Shown here one piece after another: positions 58,171 to 64,000 of a stretch of DNA of 64,000 nt. The stretch spans positions 62,001 to 126,000 of the forward strand of contig NZ_QFBC01000002.1 in NCBI RefSeq assembly GCF_003122325.1, written 5' to 3'. Source of the stretch: Rhizobium album. Its GTDB lineage: Bacteria > Pseudomonadota > Alphaproteobacteria > Rhizobiales > Rhizobiaceae. The translations under genes were made by a program, and so were the position numbers. The notes below the pieces were generated by a model. The model saw only the letters and a list, made by a program, of their open reading frames with translations, was not told the origin of the DNA and searched no databases. How positions within the stretch are numbered: position 1 is the first letter of the stretch; each line of letters begins with the position of its first letter.

Positions 58171-59119
58171 GAAGATGGATGAACGACACCTGATCCAGCT
58201 TGCCGCCGTGGTCCAGGCCGGCGGCGTCACCGAAGGGGCGAACCTGCTCGGGCTTACCCAGCCGGCGGTATCGCGCACGCTCGCCATGCTGGAGAAGCGG
58301 CTCGGCGAGCCGCTGTTCGTCAAGGGGCGGCGGCCGTTGCAGCCGACGCCGCTGGGGCGAGCGCTCGCCGACCACGGCCAGGCGATGCTGACGGCAACGC
58401 GCAAGGCCTCGCTGCTCGTCGACGGTTTCCGCCATGGCCGGACGGGGGTGGTGCGCGTCGGCGGCACGCCGTTCTTCATGGACGTGCTGATCTCAGGCAT
58501 GATCGCCGAATTCCAGGACGCCACGCCGGACGTGCGCATCGAGCAGAGCTACGGTTATCTTCCCGACCTGCTGGCGGCGATCAATGCCGACCGCATCGAC
58601 CTTGCCATCTGCCCAATCGACGTGCTGGACGAAGGCTCCGGCATGCGGTTCCAGGAACTGCTTCCCGGCCGCAACGTCGTCGCCTGCCGCGTGACCCATC
58701 CGCTCCTCCTGCGCCGCAAGCTCGATCCCGCCGAACTCCTCGATTTTCCCTGGATCGCCCCGCCGCCGGGCAGTCCGCTGTTTGCCGACCTGCACAGTCT
58801 CGTGCTGTCGCTCGGCGCGACGGAAGCGAAGATCCGCTATTCCGGCGGTTCGCTGGTGAGCGCCGTCAACTACATGAAGGCGAGCGATGCGCTGACCATC
58901 CTGCCGCACAGCGTCGTCTTCGCCTATCGCAACGACAAGTCGATCACGGCGTTGCCGGTCAACATCCCCCATCCCGAACGGGCGCTCGGCCTGCTGCGTC
59001 GCGAAGAGGAAATCCGCGCACCGGCGGTCGAGGCGTTCTGCGCCCACATCCGTAAGAGTTTCGAAGACCTCAAGCATCTGATCAAGCGCCATGAACAGGC
59101 GGTGATCTGGAGCCTCTGA
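58169..59119 (+). CDS. LysR-family regulator 2 of the aromatic cluster
   Basis: 316 residues from the ATG at 58169, which matches the start of its paralogue LysR 1 (MKxxExHLxQLAAV). The DNA-binding domain contains GGVTEGANLLGLTQPAVSRTLAMLEKRLG in short blocks at residues 19-47; the effector domain includes GGTPFFMDVLISGMIAEFQ near 93 and PWIAPPPGSPLFADLH near 197. It is divergent from the nine-gene operon (dioxygenase 2 to dioxygenase 1) and is its likely activator. The flavin-reductase operon converges on it from the other side. Confidence 0.93.
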   Translation: MKMDERHLIQLAAVVQAGGVTEGANLLGLTQPAVSRTLAMLEKRLGEPLFVKGRRPLQPTPLGRALADHGQAMLTATRKASLLVDGFRHGRTGVVRVGGTPFFMDVLISGMIAEFQDATPDVRIEQSYGYLPDLLAAINADRIDLAICPIDVLDEGSGMRFQELLPGRNVVACRVTHPLLLRRKLDPAELLDFPWIAPPPGSPLFADLHSLVLSLGATEAKIRYSGGSLVSAVNYMKASDALTILPHSVVFAYRNDKSITALPVNIPHPERALGLLRREEEIRAPAVEAFCAHIRKSFEDLKHLIKRHEQAVIWSL

Positions 59120-59134
59120 CGGCAAGGCGTCGCC

Positions 59135-59198
59135 AGAACATTTCCGCTTTTCCCCGAAACGCGAAAACGCTTCATCTCTTTGCTTCTCCGCAATTCCC
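59135..59198. repeat. Intergenic palindromic repeat, family 2, copy B
   Basis: AGAACATTTCCGCTTTTCC...CGCGAAAACGCTT...TTTGCTTC...CAATTCCC: the inverted orientation of copy A at 48564. It follows LysR 2 by 15 bases and precedes the end of the convergent flavin reductase gene. Imperfect hairpin (CATTTCCGCTTTTC pairs with GCGAAAACG-like halves), so it may terminate both transcripts. Confidence 0.65.
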
Positions 59199-59234
59199 GG
59201 TGCAGGAGCGTTCGGCACTGTTGCGCGACAGGCT

Positions 59235-59840
59235 TTAAAACGTCGCCGAATCGTCCGGCCACAGCAGCAGCGGCGCTCGGCCGGCATCGGCGATCGGCTT
59301 CAGGCCGTGCCATGCACGGTTGGCGTAGATGAGCGGATCGTCCCTGTGGGACGTGAGCGCATCGGGCGAGACCTCCAGAAGCTCGGCTGAAACGAGGCAA
59401 GCGCCGGGAACTGCAAACCGACCGCGGATCGCTGCCCGAAACCAGAGGCCGATGCCGGGATAATAAGGCTCGCCGGTTTCAAGCCGGGCCCAGCGGACGT
59501 CCGGCCCGAAGCGGTCCTTGCCGCCGGTGGCGCAGAGCCGGGCGAGATCCATGTCGCTGCGGCGCACGAAATGCACCACCACCGTTTCCGCGCGGCGTAC
59601 CACGCCGGCGCTGGACGAATTGTCCGACAGCGAAAAGGCGACGGTGGGCGGCGTGGCGCTTACCGAGATCAGCGAACTCACCGTCAGTGCCACCGGCCCG
59701 TCGCCCGGGTCGGCGGTGATGATGGCGACGCCGGCCGGATGATGGCGGAAGGCCGTCATGAAGGCTTCGGCCACGCCAGCGCCGCTGGAGGTCGGAGCCG
59801 CCTCGGCGGCCCCCTCCTGTTGCTCCGGCCGCGCCGTCAT
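59235..59840 (-). CDS. Flavin reductase of a two-component monooxygenase
   Basis: 201 residues from the ATG at 59840. Flavin-reductase-like domain: FMTAFRHHPAGVAIITADPGDGPVALTVSSLISVSATPPTVAFSLSDNSSS in blocks at residues 27-77 (FMN/FAD-binding VSSLISVSATPP), then VVHFVRRSDMDLARLCA near 88 and the conserved GxxCLVSAELLEV near 150. It supplies reduced flavin to the monooxygenase encoded just upstream, whose stop overlaps its start by four bases. The 20-residue N-terminal extension is Ala/Glu-rich. Last gene of the second catabolic operon. Confidence 0.92.
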   Translation of the reverse strand: MTARPEQQEGAAEAAPTSSGAGVAEAFMTAFRHHPAGVAIITADPGDGPVALTVSSLISVSATPPTVAFSLSDNSSSAGVVRRAETVVVHFVRRSDMDLARLCATGGKDRFGPDVRWARLETGEPYYPGIGLWFRAAIRGRFAVPGACLVSAELLEVSPDALTSHRDDPLIYANRAWHGLKPIADAGRAPLLLWPDDSATF

Positions 59841-61063
59841 TTCTTCTCGACCATGTCGTAGAACTGCCAGACGCGATCGGTCCACAACCCGCCAACCTCG
59901 CGGCCGGCCGCGCCGACGATATTGGCATTGATGGTGAAGTGGTTGGCCGCCACCAGCATTTCACGGTAGGTGCGCTGCATGACGCCGTCGCGCAGCGATG
60001 CGCCGCCGGCGGCGCGGTAGACGAAATGGCAGGCATCGACGCCGGCTTCGTGCACTTCCGACTTGGCGAGATGCACGAGGCTGATCTGCCGCGTCGACAC
60101 GCGGTTGCCGGCCTCGATGGAGGCTTCCACGTCACGCCAGACCTCGAAGAGGAAGGCACGGGCGGCACGCACGCGGGCTTCCGCCCGGCCGTAATCGTAC
60201 CAGAACTTGTCGCTCTCGCCGAGCAGGCCGACGCGGCCGGTCTTGCCCACGGCGTATTTCGCCATCTCGTCGAGGATACGGCGCGAGGCGCCGATCGCCC
60301 AGCCGGAATGGCCGATGGCGGCAAGCCCGACGACACCAAGGCTGAAGAATTCCTTCTGGCGCTGCGGCTCGGCGGTCATGATCGGAAACACCATGTCGTC
60401 GGGAATGAAGACGTCCTTGGCATCGTAGTCGATGCTGCCGGTGCCCTGCAGGCCGAGCACGTTCCAGTTGCCGAGCAGCCCGTGCTCGCCGACCGGCGCG
60501 TGGGCGCAGAGCACGACGACGTTGCCGTTCTCGTCCTTGGCCGGCTGGCCGCTGCCGTCGTCGAGAAGGGCGGCGGTATGGGTGAAGGTGGCGTGGTGGA
60601 TGCCGCTCGCATAGGACCACTTGCCGTTCAGCCGGTAGCCGCCGTCGACCTTCTTCAGCATGCCGGTCGGCGTGCCCTGGCCGGAGAAGCGGTTGTCCGT
60701 CTCGCCGCCGAACAGGCGGGCGATGGCGGTGTCCGGCAGGAAGGCGGCCGACATCGCGCCGATGCAGGCATGTACCATCGACACCCAGCCGGCGGCGCCG
60801 CTCTGGTAGGTGATCGCCTCGATCAGCTGCAGGCCCTGCGTCGGCGACAGCTGCGCGCCGCCGATCTCCTCGGCGGCGAAGATATGCGACATGCGCAGCG
60901 GCTTCAGCGCCTCGAATGTGGGTTCGTTCAGCCGGCCGAGCTCTTCGGTCGCCGTGGCATTTTCCTGCAGCACCGGCCCGATCTTTCGGACGTGCTCCAG
61001 AAGGTCGGCAAAATTCGTCGTGGTGCCCCAGTAGCCGGGTCCGTGTTTCAAGGGTGCGTTCAT
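59837..61063 (-). CDS. Flavin-dependent aromatic hydroxylase, oxygenase component (group D)
   Basis: 408 residues from the ATG at 61063 (MNAPLKHGPGYWG), which has GGAGGAA seven bases upstream. Acyl-CoA dehydrogenase fold used by two-component phenol hydroxylases (HsaA, HpaB, resorcinol hydroxylase large subunit): LRMSHIFAAEEIGGAQLSPTQGLQLIEAI in blocks near 55-85, GWVSMVHACIGA near 91, NGKWSYASGIHHATFTHTAALL near 145, GTGSIDYDAKDVFIPDDM near 200. With the flavin reductase downstream it forms a complete system. Gamma-resorcylate-degrading rhizobia use such a pair to make hydroxyquinol from resorcinol; the same reaction is a good guess here, but not proven. Confidence 0.92.
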   Translation of the reverse strand: MNAPLKHGPGYWGTTTNFADLLEHVRKIGPVLQENATATEELGRLNEPTFEALKPLRMSHIFAAEEIGGAQLSPTQGLQLIEAITYQSGAAGWVSMVHACIGAMSAAFLPDTAIARLFGGETDNRFSGQGTPTGMLKKVDGGYRLNGKWSYASGIHHATFTHTAALLDDGSGQPAKDENGNVVVLCAHAPVGEHGLLGNWNVLGLQGTGSIDYDAKDVFIPDDMVFPIMTAEPQRQKEFFSLGVVGLAAIGHSGWAIGASRRILDEMAKYAVGKTGRVGLLGESDKFWYDYGRAEARVRAARAFLFEVWRDVEASIEAGNRVSTRQISLVHLAKSEVHEAGVDACHFVYRAAGGASLRDGVMQRTYREMLVAANHFTINANIVGAAGREVGGLWTDRVWQFYDMVEKK

Positions 61064-61107
61064 GTCTGTTCCTCCTGACAATGTATGTTTTCTCGCGGCG
61101 AGCTATC

Positions 61108-61887
61108 TCAGCCGGCGAGGAAATCGCCGATGGCGGTCACCACGGCGGGGTCTTCCTGCATGGCGAAGTGGCCGACGCCGGGTACGATGAGCATGCGCGA
61201 ATCCGGGATGCGCTCCTGCCAGAGCGGCGCCTGCGACGCCGGCAGCATGCGGTCCTCCTCGCCCCAGACGATCAGCGTCGGGTTGGGAATGCGCGAAAGC
61301 CAGCGGCCGAGATTGGGGTGCCCCATGCCGTGCGCCTTCAGGATGTTGCCGAGCGCGCGGCCCTCCTTGTCGCGAGCGGCGAGGAAGGTTTCGAGCGGCG
61401 GGCATTCGGCCCCGCCGGGGAAATAGCGCAAGGCAACATCGACATCATGCGCCAGATAGCCGGGCAGCGCCTCGGGTCCGATGGCCGACAGGTCGGCGCC
61501 GGGATGGTCGGGATGGTTGAGGCCGGCCGGTGCGTTCAGCACCAGCTTGCCGAAACGCTCGCCGGCGACGATGGCCATTTCTGCGGCCATCCAGCCGCCC
61601 ATCGAATGGCCGACGAGATGCGGCCGGTCCAGCCGCAGCGCCGAAACGAGATGCAGGTTGTGGACGACGATGTCCTGCATGCCGGTGACGTGCGGCGCCT
61701 CGCCGCTGTCGCCGAAACCGGGGTGATGCGGCAGGTAAACGCGAAAACGGTCGGCAAGGCCGCGCGCCCATTCGATGCCTTCGATGGTGGCCGCGCCGTG
61801 CAGCGCCAGCACCGCCGGGCCATTGCCGATGGCATGCACGACGGTCGCCACGCCCTCGATGTCGTAGTTCAGAGTTTCGAAATCCAT
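61108..61887 (-). CDS. Alpha/beta hydrolase
   Basis: 259 residues. Oxyanion motif ALHGAAT near 28, nucleophile Ser95 in VGHSMGGWMAAEM, acid Asp in VWGEEDRMLP near 211 and His in GVGHFAMQEDP near 239, the full triad. PHHPGFGDSGEAPHV near 53 places it with meta-cleavage-product hydrolases and esterases of aromatic pathways. No signal peptide. It follows the dehydrogenase by 24 bp and precedes the monooxygenase by 44 bp in one operon; it may hydrolyse an ester or a side chain of the incoming phenolic compound. Confidence 0.88.
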   Translation of the reverse strand: MDFETLNYDIEGVATVVHAIGNGPAVLALHGAATIEGIEWARGLADRFRVYLPHHPGFGDSGEAPHVTGMQDIVVHNLHLVSALRLDRPHLVGHSMGGWMAAEMAIVAGERFGKLVLNAPAGLNHPDHPGADLSAIGPEALPGYLAHDVDVALRYFPGGAECPPLETFLAARDKEGRALGNILKAHGMGHPNLGRWLSRIPNPTLIVWGEEDRMLPASQAPLWQERIPDSRMLIVPGVGHFAMQEDPAVVTAIGDFLAG

Positions 61888-61911
61888 TGCATTCCTCCTC
61901 GAATTGTCTCG

Positions 61912-62925
61912 TCAGCCGGCCGCCGGCGTGATCAGCACCTTGCATTGCGTGGTGCGCCGCCTCATGGCCTCGAAGGCGTCCGGCACGGCGGCAAGGCCGA
62001 TCCGGCCGGTCACCAGCGCCTGCGGCCGGTGGCGGCCGGGGCCGAGCGCCTGCAGCGCCATGTCGAACTCCGCCATGGTGAAGAACACGGCGAAGATCAC
62101 CTGTATTTCCTTGGAAATCGCCGCGAACGGGTCCCACTCGTCGCCGCCGACGCAGAGGCCGACGGCGACCACCGTGCCGTGCACGCGCACCAGCCGGCAG
62201 GCCGCATCGATCAGCCCGCGCTTGCCGACGCATTCGAAGACGATATCGGGCGCCCCACCGGTCAAGGCGCGGAATTCCTCCGCCAGCCCCTCTCCCGAAA
62301 GCGCGAAGCCGGTGGCGCCGATCTCGACGGCACGCTCGGCCTGATGGCGGTTGAGATCGGCGACGACGACATGCGCTGCCCCCAGCCGCCGCGCCCAGAA
62401 GGCGACGAGCAGGCCGATCGGTCCGGCGCCGAGGATCAGCACGCGGTCACCGGGTTTCAGTCCCGAACGCATCACCGCATGCAGGCCGACGGCGACCGGC
62501 TCGGCAAGCGCGCCCTCCTCCGTCGGCAGGTCGTCCGGCAGCCGCCGGCACTGGCGGGCGGCGACGGTGACGAATTCGGCGTAACCGCCGCCGATCAGCC
62601 GCATGTCGTCGCACCAGGCCGGCTCGCCGCGGCGGCAGCTGTCGCACCGGCCGCAGCCGCGCATCGGCGCCACCGCCACGCGGTCGCCGGCCTTGATGCC
62701 GGTCACGTCGGCGCCGCAGGCCGCCACCTCGCCGGCGACCTCGTGGCCGAGGATGCCGCCTTTCGCCAGCCCGAAGGTGGCCGGGTCCTCGGTCATGTGC
62801 AGGTCGGAGCCGCAGATGCCGCAGGCGGCGACACGCAGCAGCACCTCGTCGGAATCCGGCCGCGGTGCCTCGGCGGCATCGATGACCAGCGGCCGGCCGA
62901 CCGCCTCGAACAGGGCCGCCCTCAT
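61912..62925 (-). CDS. Zinc-dependent alcohol dehydrogenase (sorbitol/threonine dehydrogenase type)
   Basis: 337 residues from the ATG at 62925. Medium-chain dehydrogenase: catalytic zinc ligands in CGICGSDLHM near 36 and GHEVAGEV near 60, structural zinc cysteines in GCGRCDSCRRGEPAWC near 89-104, catalytic-zone EPVAVGLHAV near 141 and Rossmann GAGPIGLLVAFWARRLGA near 167. Oxidises an alcohol with NAD(P)+. Its start overlaps the livM2 stop by four bases. In this operon it may oxidise an alcohol side chain of the substrate; which one is unknown. Confidence 0.9.
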   Translation of the reverse strand: MRAALFEAVGRPLVIDAAEAPRPDSDEVLLRVAACGICGSDLHMTEDPATFGLAKGGILGHEVAGEVAACGADVTGIKAGDRVAVAPMRGCGRCDSCRRGEPAWCDDMRLIGGGYAEFVTVAARQCRRLPDDLPTEEGALAEPVAVGLHAVMRSGLKPGDRVLILGAGPIGLLVAFWARRLGAAHVVVADLNRHQAERAVEIGATGFALSGEGLAEEFRALTGGAPDIVFECVGKRGLIDAACRLVRVHGTVVAVGLCVGGDEWDPFAAISKEIQVIFAVFFTMAEFDMALQALGPGRHRPQALVTGRIGLAAVPDAFEAMRRRTTQCKVLITPAAG

Positions 62926-63959
62926 GGCTTGTCCTCTAGCAGGATGCGCCGCGTCGGGAACCAGGAGGCGTTGGTGACCTTCTGGATCAGCCCCCAGAGG
63001 CCGCCGCGGGCAAACAGCGCCATGACGAGGGTGAGCAGGCCGAGCACGACGAGATAGGTGGCGCCGTACTGGGCAAACCAGCGGTCGGCGACGAAATAGA
63101 CCAGAGCGCCGATCAGCACCCCTTCCAGCGACCCGAGCCCGCCGACCATGACGATGAAGATCGACACGTTGGCCCAGGTCGGGCTGTAGGCGGCGGGCGG
63201 CGTGATGCGCAGCTGCGCCATGAAGTAGATGGCGCCGGCAAGGCCGGTGCCGACCGCCGCCGCCACCCAGATCAGGAACTTCAGCAGGCCGACATTGACG
63301 CCCTGGCTGGCTGCTGCGACCGGATTGTCGCGGATGGCGACGAGCGCCAGGCCGTAGCGCGAGCGCAAGAGCAGGTAGCTGCCGCCGACGGCGACGAGCA
63401 GCATCAGCGCCGAAAGCAGCGAGATGCCGACCGCGCGCTCCATCGGCGAATAGCTCGACATGACGCGCAGGCTCATGCCGGCGCCGGCATTGACATAGCC
63501 GAAGACCGAGGTGGCAAGCCGCAGTACTTCCGCCACCACCCAGGTGCCGATGGCGAAATAGGGGCCGTCGAGGCGATGCAGCAGGCCGTAGGTGATCGCC
63601 GCCACCACTGCGGGCACGATGACCGACAACGGCACGGCGAGGAAGGGATTGAGCCCCCAGAGCTGCGCCATGACGAACATCGCATAGGCGGCGACACCGA
63701 CGAAGGCTTGCTGGCCGACGGAGACCAGCCCGCCATAACCGGCCAGCAGGTTCCACATCTGCGCGACCGTGACGTAGCAGCACAGTTCGACGACGTCGCG
63801 GATCAGGCCCTGGCTCGCCCAGAGCGGCATGGAGGCGACGGCGACGAGCAGCGCGATGCTGACGGCGAAGGCGATCAGGCTCGAGCGGGTCTGGCGCACC
63901 ACGCGCACGGTTGGCTGTTGCATGGTTTCATCAGAAGAAGCGGCAAACGCTTGGGTCAT
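62922..63959 (-). CDS. livM: ABC transporter permease, LivM type (transporter 2)
   Basis: 345 residues, a paralogue of the LivM at 51290: LLAGYGGLVSVGQQAFVGVAAYA near residue 72, AIRDNPVAAASQGVNVGLLKFL near 205, YSPTWANVSIFIVMVGGLGSLEGVLIGA in blocks near 257-285. About nine transmembrane helices. Part of a second importer whose other genes lie mostly beyond 64000; four-base overlap with the alcohol dehydrogenase downstream and four bases from the end of livH upstream. Confidence 0.93.
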   Translation of the reverse strand: MTQAFAASSDETMQQPTVRVVRQTRSSLIAFAVSIALLVAVASMPLWASQGLIRDVVELCCYVTVAQMWNLLAGYGGLVSVGQQAFVGVAAYAMFVMAQLWGLNPFLAVPLSVIVPAVVAAITYGLLHRLDGPYFAIGTWVVAEVLRLATSVFGYVNAGAGMSLRVMSSYSPMERAVGISLLSALMLLVAVGGSYLLLRSRYGLALVAIRDNPVAAASQGVNVGLLKFLIWVAAAVGTGLAGAIYFMAQLRITPPAAYSPTWANVSIFIVMVGGLGSLEGVLIGALVYFVADRWFAQYGATYLVVLGLLTLVMALFARGGLWGLIQKVTNASWFPTRRILLEDKP

Positions 63960-63963
63960 GGCT

Positions 63964-64000
63964 TCAACCCTTTCCCAGAAGGCCCTGCGGACGCAGGGCG
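63964..64000 (-). CDS. livH: ABC transporter permease, LivH type (transporter 2), C-terminal end only
   Basis: The last complete codons on the minus strand read LRPQGLLGKG then TGA at 63964-63966. The LVxRPxGLxG ending is the usual LivH C-terminus (LivH 1 ends VRPRGLFPRALD). The gene runs off the right edge of the window. It ends four bases before the livM2 start. Confidence 0.75.
   Translation of the reverse strand, partial: ALRPQGLLGKG

Noticed and set aside
60916-63057. 713-codon plus-strand frame opposite the hydrolase and alcohol dehydrogenase
   Set aside because: Covers several real minus-strand genes with catalytic motifs; its own translation is low-complexity.

Overview
The window is high-GC, densely packed alphaproteobacterial chromosome, most likely Rhizobiaceae (Rhizobium/Ensifer/Shinella type). 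The grounds are a BacA/SbmA-family transporter, a bdhA-xdhA-xdhB arrangement matching the mixed-function operon described in Sinorhizobium meliloti, a C-terminally lysine-rich Der GTPase, rhizobial-type intergenic palindromes and many ATGA/TGATG translational couplings. I see no rRNA, tRNA, IS element, prophage or CRISPR array.

Layout. 0.1-16 kb is housekeeping and accessory: der, a membrane TPR protein, an NnrU-like protein, a secreted polysaccharide deacetylase, a 25-residue membrane peptide, bacA, a chemoreceptor, an MFS exporter, map, an LLM flavoprotein, an ECF42-type sigma factor with its YCII partner, an LD-carboxypeptidase and glpK. 16-31 kb holds a complete purine salvage-to-glyoxylate route: bdhA, xdhABC, a GcvA-like LysR, puuD, guaD, an FMN 2-hydroxyacid dehydrogenase, uraH, allA, a HepT-like remnant, alc, uraD, puuE and a DUF1045 protein. 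It predicts guanine -> xanthine -> urate -> 5-hydroxyisourate -> OHCU -> allantoin -> allantoate -> ureidoglycolate -> glyoxylate + urea. Urate oxidation is done by the membrane, cytochrome-c-fused PuuD.

31-46 kb holds a divergent FAD oxidoreductase / MnmD pair that looks like a split MnmC, a 1297-residue multi-PAS hybrid histidine kinase divergent from an MttB-family methyltransferase without in-frame UAG, a DEAD-box helicase, a DMT transporter, and the trio circularly permuted ATP-grasp / Alpha-E / transglutaminase, whose product is unknown.

46-64 kb is a large aromatic-catabolism region. It contains an MhqD-like esterase with a PcpA/LinE/MhqO-like hydroquinone dioxygenase; a nine-gene minus-strand operon bookended by two paralogous hydroxyquinol 1,2-dioxygenases (dioxygenase 2, maleylacetate reductase, substrate-binding protein, livGFHM, TfdB-like FAD monooxygenase, dioxygenase 1); and a second operon (livH', livM, Zn-alcohol dehydrogenase, alpha/beta hydrolase, two-component flavin monooxygenase and its reductase) that runs off the right edge. 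Two paralogous LysR regulators punctuate these operons. Each has a LysR-type T-N11-A dyad whose last two bases are the first two bases of its own ATG. The logic is: import a phenolic compound, hydroxylate it to hydroxyquinol by two unrelated monooxygenases, cleave it intradiol to maleylacetate and reduce this to 3-oxoadipate. The natural substrate cannot be read from sequence.
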